A DNA stretch of 32,512 nucleotides from Halobacteriales archaeon (GTDB lineage Archaea; Halobacteriota; Halobacteria; Halobacteriales; SKSH01): the NCBI GenBank assembly GCA_007118075.1, contig SKSH01000191.1:1-32512 (forward strand). Reading direction: 5' to 3'. The notes below the pieces were generated by a model that searched no databases, had not been told where the DNA came from, and saw nothing but the letters and a program-made list of their open reading frames with translations. The translations under genes were made by a program, and so were the position numbers. This document shows positions 21,328 to 29,386 of the stretch, piece after piece (position 1 is the stretch's first letter; each line of letters starts with the position of its first letter).

Positions 21328-22116
21328 ATGTCAGACGTCCTCACCGCTGACTATCACGTCCACTCGAACTACTCCGATGGTAGCTTCCTCGAGTGGATGG
21401 TCCGTTCTGCGGCCCGTACCGGACTTGAAGGGGTCGGCATCGCCGACCATTGTATGCTCCCGAGACGGCGTGAGCCGCTCGAACACCGGATCGTCGCCGG
21501 TTACAACCTCGATCTCACCTACAAGCGTCGTCGCGAGGCGATCGACCTTGTCGATGAGGTGGTCGACATCGAGATCTACGACGCGGTCGAGATGGATTTC
21601 TTCAGGGAATCGACCGAGGAGATAGCGGCGTTCCTCGCCGAAGCTGACTTCGATTATGCGATCGGGAGCGTGCACGAGATCGATGGCCAGAACGTCCACT
21701 TCTCTGAGCATCTCCTCGATAAAAGCCCAAGCCAACGAAAGGCACTCGTCGACGACTACTTCGACGATCTCGAGACAATGATCCGATCTGAGTTGTTCGA
21801 GATCTGTGCTCATCCAGATATCGTCGAACGTAACGAGGCGATTCGGGGTCTCGCCACCAAAGCACACTACGAACAGATCGCCGCCGCATTCGCCGATTCG
21901 CGGACCATCCCAGAGCTGAACGCCGGTCGGATTCTCGATGAGTACGGTCAGTTCCATCCGAATGAACCCTTCCTCGAGATTCTCATTGAGTACGACATCC
22001 CGATCACCGTCGGGAGTGATTCACACAGTCCCGAGGCGATCGGCCCGAGGATCGAACGTCTCGAACGGGCTTTCGAAGATCACGGGCTCACCCCAGCCAT
22101 CCCGTTCGAACACTGA
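21328..22116 (+). CDS. PHP-domain metal-dependent phosphoesterase (histidinol-phosphatase-like)
   Basis: The 262-residue product has PHP motif I DYHVHSNYSDG (His10, His12, Asp17), motif II GIADHC (Asp40, His41), EMDFF near residue 88, IGSVHEIDG, EICAHPDIV and the C-terminal GSDSHSPEAIG. These are the metal ligands of PHP phosphoesterases, most like histidinol-phosphatase or trehalose-phosphatase-type relatives. The substrate is uncertain. It lies 18 bases after rpl11 and ends 110 bases before rpl1, so it may be co-transcribed with rpl11; the L1 leader promoter begins after it. Its presence between rpl11 and rpl1 is worth comparing across haloarchaea. Confidence 0.85.
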   Translation: MSDVLTADYHVHSNYSDGSFLEWMVRSAARTGLEGVGIADHCMLPRRREPLEHRIVAGYNLDLTYKRRREAIDLVDEVVDIEIYDAVEMDFFRESTEEIAAFLAEADFDYAIGSVHEIDGQNVHFSEHLLDKSPSQRKALVDDYFDDLETMIRSELFEICAHPDIVERNEAIRGLATKAHYEQIAAAFADSRTIPELNAGRILDEYGQFHPNEPFLEILIEYDIPITVGSDSHSPEAIGPRIERLERAFEDHGLTPAIPFEH

Positions 22117-22133
22117 TTCGCCGGTTCGACGGG

Positions 22134-22139
22134 TTTAAG
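22134..22139 (+). promoter_or_regulatory. TATA box of the rpl1-rpl10-rpl12 operon
   Basis: TTTAAG. Counting about 27 bases downstream places the transcription start near 22163, at the first base of the leader hairpins. Confidence 0.6.
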
Positions 22140-22163
22140 TCGGGCTTGGGCCTTTTCTCGGGC

Positions 22164-22226
22164 GAGACAGGTGTTCGCCTGTTTCGTCCGTAGCAGCGGA
22201 ATGTCCGCGTACTACGGAGGGATACC
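22164..22226 (+). promoter_or_regulatory. Structured leader, probable L1-binding autoregulatory site
   Basis: Two hairpins fill the leader. The first is GAGACAGG-TGTTCG-CCTGTTTC (22164-22185, one G-U pair). The second is TCCGTAG (22187-22193) pairing with CTACGGA (22212-22218), enclosing GCGGA-ATG-TCCGC (22196-22208) with small internal loops. The second stem holds the start of the Shine-Dalgarno sequence GGAGGGA (22216-22222), so stabilising it would hide the ribosome site. Archaeal L1 is known to repress its own operon by binding an mRNA copy of its rRNA site; assignment of this stem as that site is inferred from position and shape. Confidence 0.65.
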
Positions 22227-22865
22227 ATGGCCGATAATGACATCGTAGATGCGGTCGCACGCGCGCTAGAGGAGGCGCCAGAGCGGAATTTCGTCGAATC
22301 CGTCGACCTCGCCATCAACCTTCGGGACCTCGATCTCAACGACCCCTCACAGCGGGTCGACGAGAGCATCGTGCTCCCCTCGGGGACCGGCAAGGAGACA
22401 CGGATCGTCGTCTTCGCCGAGGGAGAGACAGCAGCGCAAGCCGAATCCGTTGCGGATGAGGTACTTGACGCCGATGAGCTCGATGATCTTGGGGATGATC
22501 AGGATGCCGCCAAGCGCCTAGCAAATGAGACCAATTTCTTCATCGCCGAAGAGGCGATGATGCAGGATATTGGTCGGAACCTCGGACGTGTGCTGGGACC
22601 GCGAGGAAAGATGCCGACGCCGCTGTCGCCTGATGACGACGTTGTCGCGGTAGTAGAACGAATGAAGAACACAGTGCAGCTTCGCAGCCGTGATCGTCGG
22701 ACGTTCCATGCACTCGTCGGTGCCCGCAACATGGACGCCGAGGAGATCGCAGATAACGTCGACACGGTGCTTCGTCGACTGCATGCCTCGCTCGAGAAGG
22801 GCCCACGGAACCTTGACTCCGTCTACGTCAAGACCACGATGGGACCCTCGGTGGAGGTGGCCTGA
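22227..22865 (+). CDS. rpl1: 50S ribosomal protein L1
   Basis: A 212-residue L1 protein of the mobile L1 stalk. Signature segments are NFFIAEEAMMQDIGRNLGRV, LGPRGKMPTPLSPDDD (residues 122-137) and the C-terminal GPRNLDSVYVKTTMGPSVEV. It probably also acts as translational repressor of its own operon through the leader 22164-22226. The ATG at 22227 lies four bases after GGAGGGA. The rpl10 gene starts one base after its stop, giving tight coupling. Confidence 0.97.
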   Translation: MADNDIVDAVARALEEAPERNFVESVDLAINLRDLDLNDPSQRVDESIVLPSGTGKETRIVVFAEGETAAQAESVADEVLDADELDDLGDDQDAAKRLANETNFFIAEEAMMQDIGRNLGRVLGPRGKMPTPLSPDDDVVAVVERMKNTVQLRSRDRRTFHALVGARNMDAEEIADNVDTVLRRLHASLEKGPRNLDSVYVKTTMGPSVEVA

Positions 22866-22866
22866 G

Positions 22867-23895
22867 ATGACCGTCCAGACCGAGACCATCCCACCGTGGA
22901 AGGTCGAGGAGGTCGAGGCACTCAAGGACCTCCTTGAGGAGGCTGATTCTGTCGGAATTGTCTCATTGACTGGCATCCCCAGTCGGCAGCTGCAAACGAT
23001 GCGGCGTGAGCTCCACGAGACCGCCCGACTCAGAGTCAGCCGCAACACACTGGTGCGGCTGGCACTCGAAGAGGTCGACGAGGGTCTCGAAGAGCTCGTC
23101 GAGCACGTCAATGGCCAGGTCGGCATCGTCCTGTCTGATGCCAATCCGTTCGCGCTATTCAGACAGCTCGAGGCATCGAAGACGCCTGCACCGATCAGTG
23201 CCGGCGAGATCGCCCCCAACGATATCATCATCGAGGGAGGGGACACCGGGATCGACCCGGGACCGTTCGTCGGTGAACTGCAAAATGCCGGGGTTCCAGC
23301 CCGGATCGACCAGGGGTCGATCGAGGTCATCGAGACGACCACCGTCCTTGAGGCAGGTGACACTGTCACCCCCGAACAGGAGGGGATCTTCAACGAGCTT
23401 GAGCTCGAACCAAAAGAAGTCGGTCTCGATCTGCGAGCCGTCCTCGCCGATGGTGTGATCTTCTTCTCAGAAGATCTCGCCCTCGACATCGATGCCTACC
23501 GCAGCGACATCGCCAGTGCCTCGAGTAATGCTCGGGGGCTCGCCACCGAGGTGGCCTATCCGGCGGTCGAGGTGGTGCCGGCGTTGCTATCGAAGGCTGA
23601 CACCGCCGCAATGTCGGTTGCCGTCAAGGCAGGGTTCATCGAGGCAAAGACGGCCGACGCGGTCCTCTCGGCAGCGGTTGCCGATGGCCGTACACTCGCG
23701 GTGACGATCGATGATGACGAGGTGGTACCAGCCGCGGACATCCCGGCCGGTCCAGCTCAGGACGCGGTATCGACTACGGAAGAAGCGGACACAACTGACG
23801 AGGAGCCAACCGAGGAAGCCGACGCGGATGATGAGCCGGAGGACGATGACGAGGAGGAGGCGTCCGCCGAGGGCCTCGGGGACCTCTTCGGGTGA
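22867..23895 (+). CDS. rpl10: 50S ribosomal protein L10 (stalk protein P0)
   Basis: The archaeal long form, 342 residues, forms the base of the ribosomal stalk and binds several L12 dimers. It begins MTVQTETIPPWKVEEVEAL and continues with the rRNA-binding domain (DSVGIVSLTGIPSRQLQTMR). The central domain absent from bacterial L10 follows (about residues 105-185), then L12-binding helices. An Asp/Glu-rich hinge ends in EEEASAEGLGDLFG, almost the same C-terminus as L12, which recruits translation factors. The start is the ATG one base after the rpl1 stop; larger upstream frames overlap rpl1 and are rejected. Confidence 0.97.
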   Translation: MTVQTETIPPWKVEEVEALKDLLEEADSVGIVSLTGIPSRQLQTMRRELHETARLRVSRNTLVRLALEEVDEGLEELVEHVNGQVGIVLSDANPFALFRQLEASKTPAPISAGEIAPNDIIIEGGDTGIDPGPFVGELQNAGVPARIDQGSIEVIETTTVLEAGDTVTPEQEGIFNELELEPKEVGLDLRAVLADGVIFFSEDLALDIDAYRSDIASASSNARGLATEVAYPAVEVVPALLSKADTAAMSVAVKAGFIEAKTADAVLSAAVADGRTLAVTIDDDEVVPAADIPAGPAQDAVSTTEEADTTDEEPTEEADADDEPEDDDEEEASAEGLGDLFG

Positions 23896-23901
23896 TCAAC
23901 A

Positions 23902-24219
23902 ATGGAATACGTATACGCAGCACTCATCCTGAACGAAACGGAGGAAGAGATCAACGAAGAGAACCTGACCGCCGTCCTCGAGGCCGCCGGTGTTGACGTG
24001 GAGGAATCTCGCGTCAAGGCACTGGTCGCAGCGCTCGAGGATGTGAACATCGACGATGCGATCGCCGAAGCGGCCCCGGTGGCCGCCGCTGGAGCCGCGG
24101 CACCAGCCGCAGAGCCAGCCGATGAGGAAGAACCAGAGGCCGAGGAGGCCGCTGATGAGGAGGAAGACGACGAGGAAGAGGAGGCCAGCGGCGAAGGCCT
24201 CGGTGAACTGTTCGGCTGA
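23902..24219 (+). CDS. rpl12: 50S ribosomal protein L12 (P1)
   Basis: A 105-residue archaeal stalk protein: an N-terminal dimerisation and L10-binding helical domain (MEYVYAALILNETEEEINEE, residues 1-20), an Ala/Pro/Glu hinge (AAGAAAPAAEPADEEE) and the factor-binding C-terminus EEEASGEGLGELFG. The gene begins six bases after the rpl10 stop, with the Shine-Dalgarno-like GGGTGAT inside the end of rpl10. A T5 tract at 24236-24240 may end the operon. Confidence 0.96.
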   Translation: MEYVYAALILNETEEEINEENLTAVLEAAGVDVEESRVKALVAALEDVNIDDAIAEAAPVAAAGAAAPAAEPADEEEPEAEEAADEEEDDEEEEASGEGLGELFG

Positions 24220-24235
24220 TAATCGACGGAAGGCC

Positions 24236-24241
24236 TTTTTC
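24236..24241 (+). promoter_or_regulatory. T-rich tract: possible rpl12 terminator and msrA TATA box
   Basis: TTTTTC is 17 bases after the rpl12 stop and about 27 bases before the msrA ATG at 24265. Archaeal terminators are often simple T-tracts, and a T-rich box at this distance also suits an msrA promoter. One element may serve both uses. Confidence 0.4.
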
Positions 24242-24264
24242 GGACGGCCGACTACCACATGTTG

Positions 24265-24804
24265 ATGAGCGACCGCATCGAGACGTCCACGCTGGGTGGT
24301 GGCTGCTTCTGGTGTGTGGAGGCATCGCTGGAACGACTCAGGGGCGTACAGTCGGTCATATCAGGCTACACCGGGGGAAATGTCGAAGAGCCGAGCTACG
24401 AGGCGGTCTGCACCGGGGAGACTGGCCACGCCGAGGTGGTCCGTGTCGAGTTCGACCCATCGGTGCTCGCCTTCGATGAGCTGCTGGCAGCCTTCTTCAC
24501 CATCCATGATCCGACGACGAAAGACCGACAAGGTCCTGATATCGGCTCCCAGTACCGATCGGTCATCTTCTATGAAACCGAGAAACAGCGGGAGGTAGCA
24601 GAGTCGATGATCGAAGATCTCGAATCCGATGGTGGCTACGATGACCCGATCGTCACTGAAGTCGAACCACTTGAAGTGTTCTGGGAAGCTGAAACCTACC
24701 ATCAGGACTTCTATGAGAAAAATCCGGAGCAGGCGTACTGTTCAGCCTACATCCCACCAAAAATCGAGAAGCTCAAAGAGAAATTCGCCCACGCGATTCA
24801 GTGA
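24265..24804 (+). CDS. msrA: Peptide methionine sulfoxide reductase MsrA
   Basis: Repairs oxidised methionine (S-sulfoxide) in proteins with a reductant such as thioredoxin. The 179-residue product has the catalytic GGGCFWC (Cys14) and GVQSVISGYTGG, then TGHAEVVRVEFDP, GPDIGSQYRSVIFYE and ETYHQDFYEKNP. The C-terminal NPEQAYCSAYIPPKI supplies a likely resolving Cys. I chose ATG 24265 (two codons after an ATG at 24259) because the T-rich box is 27 bases before it. MsrB is not seen nearby. Confidence 0.95.
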   Translation: MSDRIETSTLGGGCFWCVEASLERLRGVQSVISGYTGGNVEEPSYEAVCTGETGHAEVVRVEFDPSVLAFDELLAAFFTIHDPTTKDRQGPDIGSQYRSVIFYETEKQREVAESMIEDLESDGGYDDPIVTEVEPLEVFWEAETYHQDFYEKNPEQAYCSAYIPPKIEKLKEKFAHAIQ

Positions 24805-24886
24805 TCATCTGCCGTCGGTTTGAAGACTACAAGTCTGATTGTATTCATCACAACCCCTAATCGGAAGAATACTCAAAGTTCCCGAT

Positions 24887-26422
24887 ATGCGCCGCAGACG
24901 GTTCATCTTCGCTTCGGTGGCAGCAGGGGTAACCGCCACCGCCGGATGTGCCGAGCTTCTCGGTGTTGGCGATGACGAGCCAACACCGTCGCCGAACGGG
25001 CAAGCAGATAGCGGCCCAACCGAGGAACTCGACGCGCTGCTTGAACCCGGACGCACCGTTGAGTTCACCAATATCCCACTTGCAGCATCGGTACCTGATG
25101 GCTCATTCAAGACCGACGATGGCATCGTGATGGCAGTGGATATCATCGAACCAGCCACGGAGATTGGCCCAGCGATTTTACGGATGGGCCTTCAGAATAC
25201 ACGCTCGTTCGGGCAACCGTTCGAGCTTGGACGGACTGGTATCCTCGACCATCCCCCATGGACGGAGGCAAATGGCACCAATCTACTGGTCCTACCAGCC
25301 GATAGTCGACCGATCGGCGAACGGGCGACGCTTCCGGTCACCGATACGATGTACCGGTGGCGGCCCGATTCGCTCATGGGGCCGTTCTACCCGGAGTACC
25401 TCCACCTCGAGGCTGAGGAGACCCTCATCGCTGATTTCTATCTCCTCTCGGAAGCCACCCCGACTAGTGCTCCGTTCGGGCCTGGACGGTACACCTTCGA
25501 GGGTGACGAACCGATCACCATCAGCATCTGGGATCACGAAGCACCGGGGCCGTCAGGACAATCCAGGTTCGATGACACGACCGTTCCCTCGCCTCAGAAG
25601 GATATGGCCATCAGCTGGTATCACGAGGCGACCGACCAGACCGAAGTCTATCTCCAACCCGCCACAGAGTTCTCGGAACTACCGACCGCACTCGGGTTCG
25701 AGGTTGTCAACTACAGCAGTGAACCGGTCGATGGGCGGTTGGGGAACATGAACCTGTACAAGTTCGATGGCTCGGAATGGTTCGATCTCACCCCGAACTT
25801 CGAGTTGCCCTACCATGGTCAGATCGTCATTCCGGAACTGCCCACCTTAGACCACCATGAACCAGCCCTACCGATCGATGTCGGTGAACGAACAACCGTC
25901 TATCCGGGGGACACTGCCACCGCACCGGTGATGTTCAACCAGCAGGAGGGAATCGAGCATGAGAACATGCTGGTGGCGCATTTCCTCGGAAACGGTCGAT
26001 ACGCGATCGAATCCGAGTATCAATACGATGGCGCCCATCTCGCGACGATGTTCGAGTTGGATGGGCCAGCCCTCGAGGTAGAACCTGAAGCTGACGCCAC
26101 CCTCGATGTGGATATCGACGCGGTCACGGTCGAGTTGCCAACCGGTCCGTGGGCCATCGAACCCGTGGAGGTCGTGGTCGAGCAATCCATCAGCGAGGGA
26201 TTCGATTTTCGAGTCATCTCTGAGCAGCTCTACCAAACCAGGTTTCGCAGCCTCAGGAACAGCATCCCTTTGTTCGACATTGAATCTGTCGAGACCGTAC
26301 GAGTCATCGGGCCACACCAGCTTGTCGAACCGTTCCAGGAGGCTGATACCGAGTCACTCAAGGTAGAGTTCGAGGGAGGGTTTTACCAGATGACCGCTGC
26401 AGTTCGAGACCAGACCGACTGA
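24887..26422 (+). CDS. Tat-exported lipoprotein of unknown function
   Basis: A 511-residue secreted lipoprotein. The N-terminus MRRRRFIFASVAAGVTATAG then Cys21 is a Tat signal (RRRF) with a lipobox (TAGC), so the mature protein is anchored outside the membrane. A low-complexity Pro/Asp/Gly linker follows (DDEPTPSPNGQADSG), then a long beta-rich acidic region with repeated segments ending in EGDEPITISIWD and YEVEPEADATLDV-like strands. I do not recognise a domain; repeated halves (FELxRTGI, TxYPGDTATAPVMF) suggest two immunoglobulin-like lobes. The ATG at 24887 is chosen because the signal begins there. Confidence 0.78.
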   Translation: MRRRRFIFASVAAGVTATAGCAELLGVGDDEPTPSPNGQADSGPTEELDALLEPGRTVEFTNIPLAASVPDGSFKTDDGIVMAVDIIEPATEIGPAILRMGLQNTRSFGQPFELGRTGILDHPPWTEANGTNLLVLPADSRPIGERATLPVTDTMYRWRPDSLMGPFYPEYLHLEAEETLIADFYLLSEATPTSAPFGPGRYTFEGDEPITISIWDHEAPGPSGQSRFDDTTVPSPQKDMAISWYHEATDQTEVYLQPATEFSELPTALGFEVVNYSSEPVDGRLGNMNLYKFDGSEWFDLTPNFELPYHGQIVIPELPTLDHHEPALPIDVGERTTVYPGDTATAPVMFNQQEGIEHENMLVAHFLGNGRYAIESEYQYDGAHLATMFELDGPALEVEPEADATLDVDIDAVTVELPTGPWAIEPVEVVVEQSISEGFDFRVISEQLYQTRFRSLRNSIPLFDIESVETVRVIGPHQLVEPFQEADTESLKVEFEGGFYQMTAAVRDQTD

Positions 26423-26474
26423 TGAGTCAAACCGATTGGAGACTCGATCGCTGATACCACGATCGCAAATGGCA

Positions 26475-26480
26475 TTTATA
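26475..26480 (+). promoter_or_regulatory. TATA box of the TctA-like permease gene
   Basis: TTTATA, the consensus haloarchaeal box, centred about 28 bases before the ATG at 26506. Confidence 0.65.
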
Positions 26481-26505
26481 GGAAATAGCGGGACCAGCGA
26501 CGGCG

Positions 26506-27744
26506 ATGGTCCCCATCCCCATCGAACCCATGATCGGGTTGGAGATGGCTATATTGCTGGTCATCTTCACACTCGGCGGGGCATCCCTCGGGGTCATCAG
26601 CGGACTCATCCCTGGACTGCATGCCAACAACTTCGCCATGTTACTCGTCGCGGTGGCACCGGCCATTCCAGCCAACCCGTTGTTCGTCGGTGTGGCCATG
26701 CTTGCCGCTGGTGTCGTCCATAGCTTCGTCGATGCGGTTCCTGCACTGGCCATCGGGGTCCCGGATGCGGATATGGCGGTGATGGCGCTGCCGGGACATC
26801 GGCTCGTCCTCGAGGGCAGGGGTCGTGAGGCACTCCGCCTATCAGCCCTCGGGAGCATTCTGGCGGTCATCCTGGCGGTCCCTTTCGCGGTGCCGATCAC
26901 CATCGGGATGATGCTCATTTACGACCAGCTCATGGCGCATGTGACAGTCATCCTGTTGGCGGTGGTGCTCGGACTGATCTTGACAGAACCCTCCATCAGA
27001 GCCGGCCTCGGTGGCCTGTTGAGCTTCTCAATGGCGGCGATGCTCGGTGAATTGACCCTCGATATGAATCCGTCGGCTCCGTTGGATGCCGGCGACATGC
27101 TCAGCCCGATCTTTGCTGGGCTCTTCGGGGCACCAACGCTGATCGATGCGTCGAAGGGTGCCGGGGTACCGCCACAGCATCGTCCGACCATCCGTTCAAC
27201 CCGACGATTGATCCTCATGACCGCCGCGGCAGGGACGGTCAGTGGGGCGATCGTCGGCTTTCTCCCCGGTATCTCGGCGGCGATCGCTGCGGTTGCCGTG
27301 CTGGCACTCGTCCCAGGTTCGGGTGGTGACCGAGGATACGTCGTGGCTACAAGTGGTGTCGACACGAGCAACACCATCTTCGCCCTGTTTGCCCTGGCAG
27401 CCTTCGGTGCGCCTCGAAGTGGGATCATCGTTGCCTACGAAGAGCTCGGCGCGCCGGTTGAGCTGGGGATCCTCGTCCTTGCAACCGTAGTTGCAGGTTG
27501 TATCGGCTATCTGGTGGTCGTCTCAATCGGTGACCGATATCTCGACATCATCGGCGCACTCGATTACACTCGGCTGAGCATCGTACTTCTCGCCGGACTT
27601 GCAATCTTGTCGTTTCTGTTCGCCGGCATAGCGGGCATCGCCGTCTATCTCATCAGCACCATGATCGGTCTGGTTCCACTTCGCATCGGAGGTCGACGCG
27701 TCCATCTCATGGGTGTCTTGATCGGGCCGATTTTGCTCGGGTGA
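26506..27744 (+). CDS. TctA-like permease, archaeal DUF112 type
   Basis: The 412-residue integral membrane protein has ten or more hydrophobic helices. Two inverted copies of a Gly-rich loop (VISGLIPGLHANNFAM, residues 30-45, and IVGFLPGISAAIAAVAVLAL, about residues 248-267) mark the two-fold repeat of the tripartite tricarboxylate transporter large subunit TctA. The protein is shorter than bacterial TctA (about 500 residues) and no TctB or TctC binding protein is adjacent, which is typical of archaeal COG1784 members. The substrate is unknown; small carboxylates are likely. The leaderless start is set by TTTATA. Confidence 0.85.
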   Translation: MVPIPIEPMIGLEMAILLVIFTLGGASLGVISGLIPGLHANNFAMLLVAVAPAIPANPLFVGVAMLAAGVVHSFVDAVPALAIGVPDADMAVMALPGHRLVLEGRGREALRLSALGSILAVILAVPFAVPITIGMMLIYDQLMAHVTVILLAVVLGLILTEPSIRAGLGGLLSFSMAAMLGELTLDMNPSAPLDAGDMLSPIFAGLFGAPTLIDASKGAGVPPQHRPTIRSTRRLILMTAAAGTVSGAIVGFLPGISAAIAAVAVLALVPGSGGDRGYVVATSGVDTSNTIFALFALAAFGAPRSGIIVAYEELGAPVELGILVLATVVAGCIGYLVVVSIGDRYLDIIGALDYTRLSIVLLAGLAILSFLFAGIAGIAVYLISTMIGLVPLRIGGRRVHLMGVLIGPILLG

Positions 27745-27852
27745 GCGCACAGAACGGCTAGAAATGCTGCTTCGACCGAATGTCTCTGGGGACGGGAATC
27801 ATCACGTAGCTCCTCAGGCCATCGGATGCACAATGGGTTTGGTTAACGTCTG

Positions 27853-28197
27853 ATGGCAGTAACGCTTGACGAGACCATCCAACGCATCGAACCAGGGCTC
27901 GATGCAATCCCTCCAGCTGAGTTCGAGCAGCGTGATGACGAAATGCTCGAGACGAGACGGTTTCGAGGGGTGACCTATGAACAGGCGATCGGCTATCTTG
28001 AGAACCTCGGTGGTGCGCGGGTGAACAAGACCACGGTCGTCGGTGATGGCTGGCAAGCGAGACTCAAGCAGGGTACGGTGGCGGTTGGCCCATCCTATCG
28101 GCTCTCGGAGACGACAATCACGTGGAACGGTGACCCCGCCGTATTGGTCCCGCTCATCTACCGATTCAGACTCAAGACATTCCGTGCTCCTGGGTGA
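27853..28197 (+). CDS. Conserved-looking small protein, unknown function
   Basis: A 114-residue soluble protein. The first 45 residues are a helical acidic segment (MAVTLDETIQRIEPGLDAIP). The rest alternates strands with Thr and Val, including VNKTTVVGDGWQARLKQGTV and ETTITWNGDPAVLVPLIYRF, and a basic end RLKTFRAPG. I do not recognise the family. It follows the permease by 108 bases, has no clear box at the usual distance, and precedes the zinc-finger/aEF-1beta pair, whose own TATA box is at 28231-28236. It could be translation-related by position only. Confidence 0.7.
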   Translation: MAVTLDETIQRIEPGLDAIPPAEFEQRDDEMLETRRFRGVTYEQAIGYLENLGGARVNKTTVVGDGWQARLKQGTVAVGPSYRLSETTITWNGDPAVLVPLIYRFRLKTFRAPG

Positions 28198-28230
28198 CAG
28201 GTATAACAGTCCGACTGGCAAACGACAACC

Positions 28231-28236
28231 GTTTTA
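28231..28236 (+). promoter_or_regulatory. TATA box of the zinc-finger/aEF-1beta pair
   Basis: GTTTTA in CGTTTTACCC, centred about 27 bases before the ATG at 28261. Confidence 0.55.
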
Positions 28237-28260
28237 CCCGACCAACGGCAACCCGCGGCC

Positions 28261-28440
28261 ATGAGTGAAAGTGAGGCTGCAACCGAGCAGCGATGTGTCA
28301 CCTGTGGTATCAATGTGACCGGCACGAATGCTGCCACCTTCGGATGTCCATCGTGTAATCACCAGCTCCATCGATGCCCGAAGTGTCGAAAGCAGAGTAA
28401 TCCGTACGACTGCCCACAGTGCGATTTCAGGGGGCCATGA
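28261..28440 (+). CDS. Zinc-finger microprotein of the HVO_2753 type
   Basis: The 59-residue protein has four Cys pairs: C12-x2-C15 (CVTCG), C29-x2-C32 (CPSCN), C39-x2-C42 (CPKCR) and C51-x2-C54 (CPQCD). They can form two zinc sites. Length, the GTNAATFGCP and RKQSN segments and position directly upstream of aEF-1beta match, as I recall, the Haloferax volcanii protein HVO_2753, which is needed for swarming and biofilm formation. The stop overlaps the upstream alternative start of aEF-1beta, suggesting co-translation. Confidence 0.86.
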   Translation: MSESEAATEQRCVTCGINVTGTNAATFGCPSCNHQLHRCPKCRKQSNPYDCPQCDFRGP

Positions 28441-28442
28441 AC

Positions 28443-28709
28443 ATGGGGAAGGTTGCAACCCAGGTGAAGGTCATGCCGGCCTCGCCGGATATCGATCTCG
28501 AGGAGCTCGAAGACCGACTCGCTGCTGCATTACCCGATGGTGCAGAGCTGAACGATACCGCACACGATGCCGTGGCGTTCGGGCTCACCGCCATCATCGC
28601 GATGGTCGTGATCCCGGACGATGCAGGTGGTACCGAGGCCGTCGAAGAGGCGTTCGCCGCAGTCGATGGTGTTGAGAGCGTCTCAGTCGAAAACGTCACA
28701 CGAATCTAA
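28443..28709 (+). CDS. Translation elongation factor aEF-1beta
   Basis: Guanine-nucleotide exchange factor for aEF-1alpha: an 88-residue archaeal beta subunit. It begins MGKVATQVKVMPASPDIDLE, continues with HDAVAFGLTAIIAMVVIPDD and ends VDGVESVSVENVTRI, which is the whole family core. An upstream in-frame ATG at 28437 overlaps the zinc-finger stop (ATGA) and would add two residues (Met-Asn); either start couples the two. Its stop overlaps by three bases the stop of the convergent PIN-domain gene. Confidence 0.95.
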   Translation: MGKVATQVKVMPASPDIDLEELEDRLAAALPDGAELNDTAHDAVAFGLTAIIAMVVIPDDAGGTEAVEEAFAAVDGVESVSVENVTRI

Positions 28710-29365
28710 CCGTCTGGTTCTACCGCGTCTAAGTACGCCTGCAGTAGCGACGGGAAATCACGCCCACGCAGGTACCTGAGACCGAAGTCCTCTGTCCAAT
28801 CGATGATACCTGCATCCTCAGTCACGACCCCGGCATCGAGTTCTCTGGCGAGGATGAGTAGGTCAAAATCCTCACGGGAATCCAACACACCCTTTCGCAA
28901 CGAGGTACGGTACTTCTCACGTAGTTCAGCGATCAGTTCGTCGGTCACGGTCTTATGCTCGTGATCGTCCAGTGGCTCTGGCTCGAGTTGTTCTGCACGC
29001 CTGACAACCTCCTCTGAGACTCGAAGGCCGCGGTTGACCCGAGTACTCATCTCATCGATGAACTCATACACCACGTCGGCGGGGATCGACACTGCGTATC
29101 GGTCGGGATGTTTCCTGATGATCCAGGTCGCGAGCTCGTCCAAGAGCTCCTCGCTGACATCACGGGTCTCGAGCATCCGGGTACATTCATCGTATACCGA
29201 CGGCGGCATGTAACAGGAGATGCCGAGTGATAACCTGGCTCTGGAGATCAACTTGAGCAACGCCTCGACGGCCGCCTCGACATCCTGATCTTCGTCCCGG
29301 ATGTCCTGTGTGAGGAATGCAGAGGTGTCGAGCACGAATCGCTGCTTGAATGGATCGACGCTCAT
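28706..29365 (-). CDS. RNA ligase partner protein, PIN-domain
   Basis: A 219-residue protein of the family that is genomically paired with archaeal RNA ligase (TIGR03875 type, from memory). It has a PIN-like fold: FVLDTSAFLT with Asp13, Tyr-Asp-Glu60, DFDLLILAREL with Asp166/Asp168, and VVTEDAGIIDW with Asp184. These acidic residues are arranged as in metal-dependent PIN ribonucleases, but activity is unproven. It is divergent from the RNA ligase gene, 86 bases away, and ends overlapping the aEF-1beta stop. The ATG at 29365 is preferred over 29419 because the protein begins MSVDPFKQRFVLDTS there. Confidence 0.9.
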   Translation of the reverse strand: MSVDPFKQRFVLDTSAFLTQDIRDEDQDVEAAVEALLKLISRARLSLGISCYMPPSVYDECTRMLETRDVSEELLDELATWIIRKHPDRYAVSIPADVVYEFIDEMSTRVNRGLRVSEEVVRRAEQLEPEPLDDHEHKTVTDELIAELREKYRTSLRKGVLDSREDFDLLILARELDAGVVTEDAGIIDWTEDFGLRYLRGRDFPSLLQAYLDAVEPDG

Positions 29366-29386
29366 TGAGCGTCGATTCGAGCGCTG

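Noticed and set aside
22518..23489. Long open frame on the minus strand across rpl1 and rpl10
   Set aside because: It is Ser/Arg-rich and lies opposite two certain ribosomal genes, as expected of a frame shadow.
23896..24258. Hydrophobic-looking open frame opposite rpl12
   Set aside because: It arises from reading the Glu/Ala codons of the L12 hinge backwards and has no start context.
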